From: a bacterium
GTDB taxonomy: Bacteria > Actinomycetota > Thermoleophilia > Solirubrobacterales > 70-9
NCBI GenBank assembly: GCA_002919115.1
Contig: PKER01000387.1
Coordinates: 1 to 13,477 of the forward strand
Direction of reading: 5' to 3'
DNA: 13,477 nt
Of this stretch, positions 6,409 to 13,477 are shown piece by piece. The number at the start of each line of letters is the position of its first letter. The first letter of the stretch is position 1. Position numbers and translations under genes: made by a program. The notes under the pieces were generated by a model. The model had not been told where the DNA came from. It did not search any database and saw only the letters and a list, made by a program, of their open reading frames with translations.

Positions 6409-6448
6409 GCGGGCGGTATCCCTCGCCCCTCTCGGGCGGTTCCCCCGC
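6409..6448 (-). promoter_or_regulatory. Structured 5' leader of the DUF11 gene (class unknown)
   Basis: On the - strand an outer stem GCGGG (6448-6444) / CCCGC (6413-6409) encloses a hairpin CGCCC (6438-6434), loop GAGAG, GGGCG (6428-6424). The outer stem closes 6 nt before the AAGGAG ribosome site. This geometry could control translation, but high GC makes short stems likely by chance. I could not match it to a known riboswitch. Confidence 0.25.
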
Positions 6449-6538
6449 TCCGCTAACAGTGCGCGCGATATTCGCCGACCGACCGCGCATCCCTGCCGGT
6501 TCCCGCTCGCCTGCAACCGCGCGTGCACAGGCCCAACG

Positions 6539-6569
6539 AAAAAGGCCCGGGCGCTTGGCCCGGGCCTTT
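6539..6569 (-). terminator. Rho-independent terminator of the groES-groEL operon
   Basis: AAAGGCCCGGGC (6541-6552) and GCCCGGGCCTTT (6558-6569) are perfect 12-nt complements with a 5-nt loop. Read on the - strand, the stem runs into TTTTT (6543-6539). It lies 28 bp after the groEL stop codon and is the clearest intrinsic terminator in the window. Confidence 0.88.
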
Positions 6570-6596
6570 CCCGAAGACTCCCTCGGAAAGAGGGAC

Positions 6597-8219
6597 TTAC
6601 ATCATGCCGCCCATGTCGGGCATGCTGGCCCCCGCGTTCTCCTTCTCGGGGATCTCGGCGACGATGCACTCGGTCGTGAGGATGTTCTTCGCGATCGAGG
6701 CGGCGTTCTGCAGCGCCGAGCGCGTGACCATGGTCGGGTCGATCACGCCGGCCTTGATCAGGTCGCCGTACTCGCCGGTCGCCGCGTTGAGGCCCTCGCC
6801 GGGCTTCATCGAGCGGACCTTCTCGACCACGACCGAACCCTCGAGACCCGAGTTCTCGGAGATCTGACGGATCGGCTCCTCGAGCGCCTTGCGGATGATC
6901 TCCGCACCGGTCGCCTCGTCGCCGTCGAGGCCCTTCGTGTCGATGGCCTCCTGGGCGTTCAGCAGGGCGACGCCGCCGCCCGGCACGATGCCCTCCTCGA
7001 GCGCCGCGCGGGTCGCCTGCAGGGCGTCCTCGACGCGGTGCTTCTTCTCCTTCATCTCGGTCTCGGTGGCAGCGCCGACCTTGACGACCGCGACACCGCC
7101 CGCGAGCTTCGCCAGGCGCTCCTGGAGCTTCTCCCGGTCGAAGTCGGAGTCGGTGTTCTCGATCTCCTGGCGGATCTGGTTGATGCGGCCCTCGATCTGG
7201 TCCTTGTCGCCGGCGCCGTCGATGATCGTGGTCGTGTCCTTCGAGACGACGACGCGACGGGCCTTACCGAGCTGCGAGAGCTGGGTGTTCTCGAGCTTGA
7301 GGCCCATCTCCTCGGTGATCACCTCGCCGCCCGTGAGGATCGCGATGTCCTCGAGCATGCGCTTGCGGCGATCGCCGAAGCCCGGGGCCTTGACCGCGAC
7401 GCCGGTGAACGTGCCGCGCAGCTTGTTGACGACGAGCGTGGCGAGCGACTCGCCCTCGACGTCCTCGGCGACGATCAGCAGCGGCTTGCCCGACTGCATG
7501 ACCTGCTCGAGCACCGGCAGCAGCTCGCGCACGTTCCCGATCTTCTGGTTCGCGATCAGGATGTAGGGCTCGTCGAGGACGGCCTCCATGCGCTCCTGGT
7601 CGGTGACCATGTAGGGCGAGATGTAGCCCTTGTCGAACTGCATGCCCTCGGTGAACTCGAGCTCCATCCCGAAGGTCTGGCCCTCCTCGACGTTCACCAC
7701 GCCGTCCTTGCCGACCTTCTCGATGGCGTCGGCGATGATGTTGCCGATCTCCTCGTCAGCCGCGGAGATCTCGGCGACGCGGGCGATCTGCTCCTTGCCG
7801 GAGATGTCCTGCGACTGCTTCTCGCGCAGGTGCTCGACGACCTGGTCGACCGCCTTCTCGATGCCGCGCCGCAGGGCGAGCGGGTTGGCGCCGGCGGCGA
7901 CGTTCTTCAGGCCCGAGCGGACGATCGTCTGCGCGAGCAGGGTCGCCGTGGTGGTGCCGTCACCGGCGACGTCGTTGGTCGCGGTGGCCACCTCGCGGAC
8001 GAGCTGAGCGCCCTGGTTCTCGAAGACGTCCTCGATCTCGATCTCGCGCGCGATCGTGACGCCGTCGTTGGTGATGGTCGGCGCGCCGAACTTCTTGTCG
8101 AGCACGACGTAGCGGCCCTTCGGGCCGAGCGTGACCTTCACCGCGTTGGCGACCGCGTCGACGCCGGCCTGTAGGGCCGCGCGCGCCTCCGCGTCGTACT
8201 TGAGCTCCTTGTGAGCCAT
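6597..8219 (-). CDS. groEL: Chaperonin GroEL (Hsp60)
   Basis: Full-length at 540 residues. GroEL forms a double-ring ATPase that folds cytoplasmic proteins with GroES. Visible hallmarks are LGPKGR (31-36), NDGVTIA with Asp52, GDGTTT with Asp87 (phosphate and Mg binding), the ATETEMKEKKHRVEDA segment carrying the third ATPase Asp, and EEGIVPGGGVALL. The C-terminus ends MPDMGGMM, a GGM-type tail as in canonical GroEL; several extra actinobacterial GroEL copies have His-rich tails instead, so this is probably the housekeeping copy. The start is ATG 8219 with AGGAGG at 8232-8237, a longer than usual 12-nt spacer. It lies 79 bp after groES on the same strand and is followed by a clear terminator. 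Control is expected through the CIRCE operator upstream of groES. Confidence 0.98.
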   Translation of the reverse strand: MAHKELKYDAEARAALQAGVDAVANAVKVTLGPKGRYVVLDKKFGAPTITNDGVTIAREIEIEDVFENQGAQLVREVATATNDVAGDGTTTATLLAQTIVRSGLKNVAAGANPLALRRGIEKAVDQVVEHLREKQSQDISGKEQIARVAEISAADEEIGNIIADAIEKVGKDGVVNVEEGQTFGMELEFTEGMQFDKGYISPYMVTDQERMEAVLDEPYILIANQKIGNVRELLPVLEQVMQSGKPLLIVAEDVEGESLATLVVNKLRGTFTGVAVKAPGFGDRRKRMLEDIAILTGGEVITEEMGLKLENTQLSQLGKARRVVVSKDTTTIIDGAGDKDQIEGRINQIRQEIENTDSDFDREKLQERLAKLAGGVAVVKVGAATETEMKEKKHRVEDALQATRAALEEGIVPGGGVALLNAQEAIDTKGLDGDEATGAEIIRKALEEPIRQISENSGLEGSVVVEKVRSMKPGEGLNAATGEYGDLIKAGVIDPTMVTRSALQNAASIAKNILTTECIVAEIPEKENAGASMPDMGGMM

Positions 8220-8298
8220 CGGTTGCTAGTTCCTCCTTGGTGTCAAACGCTTTTCAGGCCGGTTCCCCGGGCGGGGTTGGCAAAGCCTTCGTTGAGCC

Positions 8299-8589
8299 TC
8301 AGACGACCTTGGCGAGAACGTCCGACTCGCGCAGGACCAGGAGGTCCTTGCCGTCGATCTTGAGCTCCGTCCCGCCGTACTTGGAGTAGAGGATCTCGTC
8401 GCCCTCCTTGACGTCGAGCGGGATGCGCTTCTCCCCGTCCTCGTCCCAGTTGCCGTCACCGACCGCGAGGACCTTGCCCTTCTGGGGCTTCTCCTTGGCG
8501 GTGTCCGGCAGGACGATGCCGCTCGCCGTCGTCTCCTCCTCCTCAACCGGCTCCACGATCAGCCGATCGCCGAGGGGCTTCAGGTTCAT
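8299..8589 (-). CDS. groES: Co-chaperonin GroES (Hsp10)
   Basis: A 96-residue GroES, the usual length. It forms the heptameric lid on the GroEL ring. The start of the protein, MNLKPLGDRLIVEPV, and the mobile loop that binds GroEL (residues ~17-33, with GIVLP at 24-28) are intact, as are the YSKYGGTE and LVLRESDVLA segments. ATG 8589 has GGAGGT (8597-8602 on the - strand) 7 nt upstream. It is the first gene of the groES-groEL operon, with a leader of about 130 nt containing CIRCE. Confidence 0.98.
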   Translation of the reverse strand: MNLKPLGDRLIVEPVEEEETTASGIVLPDTAKEKPQKGKVLAVGDGNWDEDGEKRIPLDVKEGDEILYSKYGGTELKIDGKDLLVLRESDVLAKVV

Positions 8590-8686
8590 ACGTGCTACCT
8601 CCGTCGTGGGGTCTCTCTCGAAAGGGACAAACGCAAGTGCTTACGCGCTCTGGGCGGGCGAATGGGCTAGCGACCGCCGTGAGCGC

Positions 8687-8713
8687 TTGGCACTCTACAG
8701 GGGAGAGTGCCAA
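8687..8713 (-). promoter_or_regulatory. CIRCE operator (HrcA binding site)
   Basis: TTGGCACTC-N9-GAGTGCCAA is a perfect 9-bp inverted repeat with the exact 9-nt spacing of CIRCE (consensus TTAGCACTC-N9-GAGTGCTAA). The third base of each arm is changed symmetrically (A to G, and T to C). It begins about 6 nt after the predicted transcription start, the usual place for HrcA repression of groESL. It indicates that the genome encodes HrcA, though not in this window. Confidence 0.93.
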
Positions 8714-8725
8714 CTCACACTCGCA

Positions 8726-8754
8726 AGTGTAATGCCTGTACGGCCCAGGTGCAA
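8726..8754 (-). promoter_or_regulatory. Sigma-A-like promoter of groES-groEL
   Basis: On the - strand a -35 TTGCAC (8754-8749) and a -10 TACACT (8731-8726) are separated by 17 bp. The predicted start, near 8719, places CIRCE immediately downstream. An imperfect palindrome ACACT-N4-AGTGT (8717-8730) overlaps the -10. Confidence 0.65.
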
Positions 8755-8773
8755 GAATCTGAGCCGATTCGGC

Positions 8774-9124
8774 TTAGATATTCGGAGATGGCCGATTGAG
8801 GCCGGGCTCGTCGCCCGGCTTGTCCAGCACGCCGCGCAGGGACGCGAGGCGCCGGTCCCACTCCTCGCCGACGCGCTCGATCCACCGCGCCGCCTCGGCG
8901 AGCGGGCGCGGGTCCAGCGTGTACAGCGTCTCCCGGCCGACGCGCTCGGCGACGACGAGCTCCGCGTCGCGCAGGCTCACGAGGTGCTTGGCGACGGCCT
9001 GCCGGCTGATCGGGAGCTCGGCGGCCAAGGCGGTCGCGCTCGCGGAGCGGCGCGCCAGCGACAGGACGATGTGGCGGCGAGTCGGATCGCCGAGCGCGTC
9101 GAAGACGGCTTCGGTCCGAGCCAC
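8774..9124 (-). CDS. ArsR-family winged-helix transcriptional regulator
   Basis: A 116-residue DNA-binding protein. The N-terminal VFDALGDPTRRHIVLSL is the typical first helix of ArsR/SmtB-type repressors. TALAAELPISRQAVAKHLVSLRDAELV (about residues 31-57) is the helix-turn-helix, and VGRETLYTLDPRPL is the wing. There is no Cys, so no metal-sensing thiol site; this belongs to the branch usually paired with AHSA1/SRPBCC genes. The start is GTG 9124, preceded by GAGGGG. The gap from the SRPBCC stop codon is only 10 bp, so the two are one operon. Autoregulation through the two GCAACY-N4-GGTTGC palindromes upstream of the operon is likely but inferred. Confidence 0.9.
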   Translation of the reverse strand: MARTEAVFDALGDPTRRHIVLSLARRSASATALAAELPISRQAVAKHLVSLRDAELVVAERVGRETLYTLDPRPLAEAARWIERVGEEWDRRLASLRGVLDKPGDEPGLNRPSPNI

Positions 9125-9134
9125 GCGGGGCCCC

Positions 9135-9554
9135 TCAGAGGACGCTCTGCGGCACGGTCGCCGGGGCGAGGGCGCCGCGCAGCGCGAAGGCGGTGAGCGC
9201 CCAGGCGGCCCCCGTGAGGGCGATCGGGACGCCGTCCGGCACGGTCTCGGTGACGATCAGCCGCGTGCCCGAGATGCAAGGCACGAGCTCGAACTCGACG
9301 AGCGAAGGCAGCTCGCCCTCGCGCGCCCAGGTGAACGCGAGGCGACGACCCTCGTCGACGTCCTCGACGCGGCCGCGACGCTCCTCGCCGTCGTCGCGGA
9401 CGCGCACCTCCCCGCCCTCGCGGAGGTCGAGCTCAACCTCCTCCGCGAGCCACTGCTCGAGGATGGCCTCATCGGTGAGCGCCCGCCAGACCTGGTCGGC
9501 GCTCGCTTCGAACTCCTCTTCGCGGGTCACCGTCCTACCTTCGAGCGTCTCCAT
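9135..9554 (-). CDS. SRPBCC / AHSA1-family START-like domain protein
   Basis: A 139-residue protein with the helix-grip fold that binds hydrophobic ligands or, in Aha1-like members, Hsp90. Typical features are TREEEFEASADQVWRALTDE near the start, LEQWLAEEVELDLREGGEV, the LAFTWA strand, and SLVEFELVP followed by TRLIVTETVP. The C-terminal helix (GAAWALTAFALRGAL) lines the pocket in relatives. ATG 9554 is preceded by AGGAGG (9562-9567) with 7-nt spacing. It is the first gene of an operon with the arsR-type gene. Such pairs are common in actinobacteria; the ligand is unknown. The promoter region is shared with divergent clpP. Confidence 0.88.
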   Translation of the reverse strand: METLEGRTVTREEEFEASADQVWRALTDEAILEQWLAEEVELDLREGGEVRVRDDGEERRGRVEDVDEGRRLAFTWAREGELPSLVEFELVPCISGTRLIVTETVPDGVPIALTGAAWALTAFALRGALAPATVPQSVL

Positions 9555-9570
9555 CGATGCTCCTCCTTGG

Positions 9571-9588
9571 TGCAACTGGACGGTTGCA
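9571..9588. promoter_or_regulatory. Operator-like palindrome 1 upstream of the SRPBCC-arsR operon
   Basis: TGCAAC (9571-9576) and GTTGCA (9583-9588) are perfect 6-bp arms around 6 nt. The site lies just upstream of the ribosome site of the SRPBCC gene and covers the predicted transcription start for a - strand -10 (TATCAT, 9595-9590). With palindrome 2 it defines GCAACY-N4-GGTTGC. Confidence 0.6.
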
Positions 9589-9589
9589 C

Positions 9590-9595
9590 ATGATA
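9590..9595 (-). promoter_or_regulatory. Candidate -10 of the SRPBCC-arsR operon
   Basis: On the - strand the sequence is TATCAT, five of six matches to TATAAT, lying between the two palindromes. No good -35 is present at 16-18 bp, where palindrome 2 lies, as expected for a repressed or activator-dependent promoter. Tentative. Confidence 0.4.
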
Positions 9596-9609
9596 TCGTG
9601 CCTGCACGC

Positions 9610-9625
9610 GCAACCCACTGGTTGC
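9610..9625. promoter_or_regulatory. Operator-like palindrome 2 between the SRPBCC-arsR operon and clpP
   Basis: GCAACC (9610-9615) and GGTTGC (9620-9625) are perfect 6-bp arms around 4 nt. Its centre is 38 bp from that of palindrome 1, and it overlaps the -35 zone of the SRPBCC-arsR promoter. It is also 35 bp upstream of the clpP start, so a bound regulator could affect both directions. Confidence 0.6.
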
Positions 9626-9660
9626 ACTTTGTAACGAAAGACGCGAAAGGATCACCGCCC

Positions 9661-10242
9661 ATGCCCCTCGTTCCCATGGTCGTCGAGCAGACCGCCCGCG
9701 GCGAGCGGTCGTTCGACATCTACTCGCGCCTGCTCAACGAGCGCATCGTCTTCCTCGGCCAGCCCGTCGACGACCAGATCGCCAACCTCATCGTCGCGCA
9801 GCTCATCCACCTGGAGTCCGAGGACCCCGACAAGGACATCTCCATGTACATCAACTCGCCGGGCGGGTCGGTGTACGCGGGGCTCGCGATCTACGACACG
9901 ATGCAGTTCATCAAGCCCGACGTGCAGACGATCTGCGTCGGGGTGGCGATGAGCATGGGGGCTCTTCTTCTGGCCGGCGGCGCGCCTGGCAAGCGCATGG
10001 CGCTGCCGAACTCGAAGATCCTGATCCACCAGGTCTCGGCGGGGTTCTCCGGCCAGGCGACGGACATCGAGATTCACGCGCGCGAGATCATCGACGTGCG
10101 CAAGCGGCTCGACGAGATCATCTCCAAGCACACCGGGCAGCCGCTCGAGAAGGTCACGCAGGACACCGAGCGTGACTACTTCATGAGCGCCGAGGAGGCG
10201 AAGGAGTACAACATCGTCGACCGCGTGCTCGAGCACCGGTAG
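9661..10242 (+). CDS. clpP: ATP-dependent Clp protease proteolytic subunit ClpP
   Basis: A 193-residue serine peptidase that forms the barrel-shaped core of ClpXP/ClpCP. The catalytic triad is visible: Ser98 in GVAMSMGA, His123 in LIHQ, and Asp172 in DTERDYFMSAEEA. YINSPGGSV (63-71) is the oxyanion/substrate loop, and the handle helix contains Arg/Lys-rich HAREIIDVRKRLDEI. The short N-terminus (MPLVPMVVEQTARGERSFDIYSRLL) includes the region normally processed or forming the axial loops. ATG 9661 has AAAGGA (9646-9651) 9 nt upstream; Met6 is an alternative start. Many actinobacteria have two or more clpP genes; only one is in this window. It is followed by a hairpin and an oppositely oriented gene before clpX. 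Confidence 0.97.
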   Translation: MPLVPMVVEQTARGERSFDIYSRLLNERIVFLGQPVDDQIANLIVAQLIHLESEDPDKDISMYINSPGGSVYAGLAIYDTMQFIKPDVQTICVGVAMSMGALLLAGGAPGKRMALPNSKILIHQVSAGFSGQATDIEIHAREIIDVRKRLDEIISKHTGQPLEKVTQDTERDYFMSAEEAKEYNIVDRVLEHR

Positions 10243-10284
10243 GCGCTCGGGTCACGGTCTCCCTTTCGCCCGGCGGCCGCGCCG

Positions 10285-10313
10285 CCCGCCGGCGCCACGC
10301 GGACGCCGGCGGG
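10285..10313. terminator. GC hairpin between clpP and the convergent secreted-protein gene
   Basis: CCCGCCGGCG (10285-10294) and CGCCGGCGGG (10304-10313) form a perfect 10-bp stem with a 9-nt loop. There is no T-run on either strand. Position between convergent genes suggests a bidirectional terminator. Confidence 0.5.
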
Positions 10314-10328
10314 GCGAAGCGCTCGGCC

Positions 10329-10757
10329 TCAGGTGCGGGTTGCCTTCCAGCGGACCTTGCCGCTGTCGCAGCCCTTCTGGCCGCTGAACTTGCCCTTCGC
10401 GCGGAAGAACCCGGTCACCTTGGCGCCGCGGTTGCGGACGCGGCCCTCGATGCGGACGCTCTTCCCCTTGCGCTTGATGATGTGGCGGAAGGTCTTGTTG
10501 GCCTTCACCTTGATGCGGGACACCTTGCCCTTGATCAGGACGACGGTCTCCTTCTTGCAGGTGGCCTGGAGCTTGCTGAACTTGAACTTGCGCAGCTCGG
10601 TCGGCTTGCCGTTCACGGTGCGCAGGACGAAGCTCACGGTGAGGTCCGGCGAACCGGTCGCCTTCGGGCCGCTCGCGGCCTTCTGCTCGCCCGCCGAGGC
10701 GAGCGTGGGCACTGCAAGAAGCGCGGTGAGGGTCACCAGGATGAGGGAACGTCTCAT
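10329..10757 (-). CDS. Small secreted, Lys/Arg-rich protein of unknown function
   Basis: A 142-residue product. Residues 1-22 form a clear signal peptide (MRRSLILVTLTALLAVPTLASA, cleavage after ASA). The mature ~120 residues are strongly basic and appear all-beta, with alternating short strands (LTVSFVLRTV, TVVLIKGKVSRIKVKA, KSVRIEGRVRNRGAKVTGFFRAKGKF) and two cysteines (ATCKKE and QKGCDSG) that could form one disulfide. ATG 10757 is preceded by AAGGAGG 4-5 nt upstream, a strong ribosome site. It lies on the opposite strand between clpP and clpX. I do not recognise a named family; it looks like a lineage-specific exported protein. Coding and secretion are confident. Confidence 0.8.
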   Translation of the reverse strand: MRRSLILVTLTALLAVPTLASAGEQKAASGPKATGSPDLTVSFVLRTVNGKPTELRKFKFSKLQATCKKETVVLIKGKVSRIKVKANKTFRHIIKRKGKSVRIEGRVRNRGAKVTGFFRAKGKFSGQKGCDSGKVRWKATRT

Positions 10758-10914
10758 TCAGCCTCCTTATCGTTCGACCCCCCCGTCGCCCCCACGGTAC
10801 TCGACGCAGTGGCGCGTCGTTCGCGCCCCGCTTTGCAAGGCTGCGCGCAACGGAAGGGACAGGGGACGCGGCGAAGTAACTGGTTCGCGTCAGGACGCCG
10901 GAGCGCCGTTGCCG

Positions 10915-10920
10915 TAATCT
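10915..10920 (+). promoter_or_regulatory. Candidate -10 for clpX
   Basis: TAATCT (10915-10920), a TANNNT-type -10, lies 45 bp before the clpX start in the 207-bp region 10758-10964 that separates it from the divergent secreted-protein gene. No matching -35 is seen. The rest of that region shows no other clear signal. Confidence 0.3.
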
Positions 10921-10964
10921 GAGGCCGGTAGGTCCGGCAGCACGCACACGCCGAAGGAGGCAAC

Positions 10965-12248
<1,284 letters not shown>

Positions 12249-12251
12249 CCG

Positions 12252-12290
12252 CCCGCACCCGGCGACGCGCTCGATCGCGGGCCGGGCGGG
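12252..12290. terminator. Bulged GC hairpin between convergent clpX and the aldo/keto-reductase-like gene
   Basis: CCCG (12252-12255), a CA bulge and CCCGGC (12258-12263) pair with GCCGGG (12281-12286) and CGGG (12287-12290). It fills nearly the whole 43-bp gap between the two convergent genes. The loop is long (17 nt) and no T-run is present, so the call is modest. Confidence 0.35.
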
Positions 12291-12291
12291 T

Positions 12292-13425
12292 TCAGGCGCG
12301 CGCGACGAGGTCGCGCGCGGGGTCCACGCCGTAGCGCGAGCCCGCCGCGGCGAGCTCGTCGGTGAGCGGCCAGCGGTCGGGGGCCTCGGGGCCCTCGTGC
12401 TCGGGGCTTGCGCCCTTGAGCGACATGCAGCCGGTGTTGTCGCCGATCGCGCGGATCGAGTCCACGTCGTTCGGCTCCAGGAGCACCTCCGGGGGCAGGC
12501 CGGCGAGCTCGCGGCGCTTGTCCTCGATCGGCCGGGCGCCGGGCCCGGCCTCCTGGATCAGCGTCGGCACCACGCAGCGCACGGCCGGGTGGGCCAGGTT
12601 CCACTGGCAGGCGAGCTGCAGCGGGCTGAGGCCGTAACGCGCGGCGATCGGGCGCATGCGCTCGACGCGCTCCAGCCCGGCTGCGATCCAGCCCTCCGGG
12701 CGGAAGCGGCGGTGGTCGTGCTCGTGGAGCGGGGTATCCGGCCGCAGATCGCCCCAGAACAGCCCGCCGTAGTCGACGACGCGGGTGATCACGCTGACGT
12801 CCGCGTCGCGCGCCGCGTCGAGGCCGAGCTCGCCCGGCCACGGCTCGAGCGGGTTGAGGATGATCATCGCCCAGTCGATCAGCTCGCCGAAGCGCTCGTA
12901 GCAGCGGATCAGATCGAGCGTGAACCCGTTCGCCGGCCCGGGCGCGACGCCGATCGCGTCCGCGAGGCCCTCGTCGCGCAGCGCGGCCAACGCGCTCCAC
13001 ACGGCCTCGCTCTCGTACCCGCGGCGGTCGGGGTTGTGCAGGAGCAGGACGTCGAAGCGCTCGACGCCGCAGCGCTCCAGGCTGCGCTCCGTCGCCATGC
13101 GCAGGTACGCCGCGTAGCCGCCCTCGTCGCGCAGGGACGGGTCGGTGAACCGCGGGAAGCCCTTCGCGCCCCGGCGCTCGCCCTCGTAGAAGTCGTGGCC
13201 CACCGCGCCCACGATGCGGTACGAGTCCCTGGGGACTCCGGCGAGCGCGCGGCCGAGCAGCTCGTCGGCCGCGCCCTGGCCGTAGACGTCGGCGGTGATC
13301 ACCGTGTCGATCCCGCCGCCGGGCCGCAGGAGGGCCTCGAGGCGCTCCGCGCCGACGTCCTCGCCGAAGCGCATGAACGCGCCGCCGCTCCAGGTGCCCA
13401 GCGCGATCGTGCCGAGGTCAGCCAT
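12292..13425 (-). CDS. Aldo/keto-reductase-fold protein with altered catalytic residues
   Basis: A 377-residue protein from ATG 13425 (an in-frame TTG at 13434 is less likely; no Shine-Dalgarno, possibly leaderless with TAGCTT at 13439-13434 as -10). The order of segments follows the (beta/alpha)8 aldo/keto reductases: LGTIALGTWSGG at the start, TADVYGQGAADELLGRAL (44-61), FDVLLLHNPD with His130, DAIGVAPGP, a WAMIILNPLEP strand, and CQWNLAHPAVRCVVPT near the cofactor site. Family enzymes use an Asp-Tyr-Lys-His set to reduce carbonyls with NADPH. Tyr48 and His130 are present, but the usual DTAxxYG reads ITADVYG (Ile43 for Asp), and the strand that normally supplies Lys reads RIVGAVGHDF, without Lys. 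It may be a non-classical enzyme or a binding protein. Confidence 0.85.
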   Translation of the reverse strand: MADLGTIALGTWSGGAFMRFGEDVGAERLEALLRPGGGIDTVITADVYGQGAADELLGRALAGVPRDSYRIVGAVGHDFYEGERRGAKGFPRFTDPSLRDEGGYAAYLRMATERSLERCGVERFDVLLLHNPDRRGYESEAVWSALAALRDEGLADAIGVAPGPANGFTLDLIRCYERFGELIDWAMIILNPLEPWPGELGLDAARDADVSVITRVVDYGGLFWGDLRPDTPLHEHDHRRFRPEGWIAAGLERVERMRPIAARYGLSPLQLACQWNLAHPAVRCVVPTLIQEAGPGARPIEDKRRELAGLPPEVLLEPNDVDSIRAIGDNTGCMSLKGASPEHEGPEAPDRWPLTDELAAAGSRYGVDPARDLVARA

Positions 13426-13444
13426 CGCGCACAAAGCTAGACGA

Positions 13445-13477
13445 CGCAGCCCGCGGGCGCGGCGGGCGCGGGCTGCG
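13445..13477. repeat. Perfect 11-bp inverted repeat at the window end
   Basis: CGCAGCCCGCG (13445-13455) and CGCGGGCTGCG (13467-13477) are exact complements around an 11-nt loop. The repeat may extend beyond the window. It lies 20 bp upstream of the aldo/keto-reductase-like gene and may be the terminator of an unseen neighbour. Confidence 0.5.

Noticed and set aside
6411..6460. Possible c-di-AMP (ydaO-type) riboswitch, because of GGGGGAACC in the DUF11 leader
   Set aside because: The other conserved blocks of that class, such as the GCTAAC-type segment, are missing and the leader is too short; only an unclassified structured leader is supported.
6459..8174. A 571-codon open frame on the + strand opposite groEL
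   Set aside because: It is the mirror of the conserved groEL coding sequence, with low-complexity Leu/Asp/Arg composition typical of GC-rich shadow frames.
8761..8775. Palindrome AGCCGA-T-TCGGCT at the arsR-type gene's stop codon, as a terminator
   Set aside because: Stem is short, overlaps coding sequence, and no T-run follows on the - strand.
10884..10899. Possible ClgR operator upstream of clpX
   Set aside because: GTTCGC is present but the second half-site does not match GCGAAC at the expected spacing.

Overview
The window is GC-rich chromosomal DNA, apparently from a high-GC actinobacterium. Supporting signs are the Gram-positive-type LexA-like box, the CIRCE operator in front of groES-groEL, a 7Fe ferredoxin, a C-terminal fragment of an actinobacterial-type zinc metalloprotease (zincin_2 / DUF2342-like), and GTG/TTG starts. 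The flavour of the secreted and coiled-coil proteins suggests Thermoleophilia (Solirubrobacterales), but that placement is inference. I see no tRNA, rRNA, insertion sequence, phage gene or CRISPR array. This is mostly core genome with a few lineage-specific genes between.

Layout. 1-708 (+): 3' part of a HExxH metalloprotease-like gene. 948-1445 (+): small, very basic coiled-coil protein behind a promoter containing a LexA-like palindrome. 1590-2123 (-): putative lipoprotein, divergent from 2181-3341 (+), an Mrp/ApbC-type Fe-S carrier ATPase with an N-terminal MIP18/DUF59 domain. 3356-3457: two related hairpins exactly 62 bp apart, between mrp and the convergent ferredoxin gene (3468-3725, -). 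3851-4738 (+): atypical SDR / NDUFA9-like NAD(P)-binding protein. 4820-6388 (-): secreted DUF11-type surface protein with a structured leader. 6597-8219 and 8299-8589 (-): groES-groEL operon with CIRCE, sigma-A-like promoter and terminator. 8774-9124 and 9135-9554 (-): an arsR-type regulator and an AHSA1/SRPBCC gene in one operon, with two matching palindromes upstream. 9661-10242 (+): clpP. 10329-10757 (-): small secreted basic protein. 10965-12248 (+): clpX. 12292-13425 (-): aldo/keto-reductase-fold protein with an altered active site.

Functional themes. The right half is a protein quality-control neighbourhood (GroES, GroEL, ClpP, ClpX), although ClpP and ClpX are separated by an oppositely oriented secreted-protein gene. 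The left half holds an Fe-S theme (Mrp next to a 7Fe ferredoxin). The strongest non-coding signals are the CIRCE operator, the paired GCAACY-N4-GGTTGC palindromes, the LexA-like box in a promoter spacer, and the 62-bp-spaced hairpin pair. I did not find a clearly new multi-gene system. The items most worth following are the possible SOS control of the basic coiled-coil gene, the hairpin pair as a possible dispersed element, and the aldo/keto-reductase-like protein lacking two catalytic residues.
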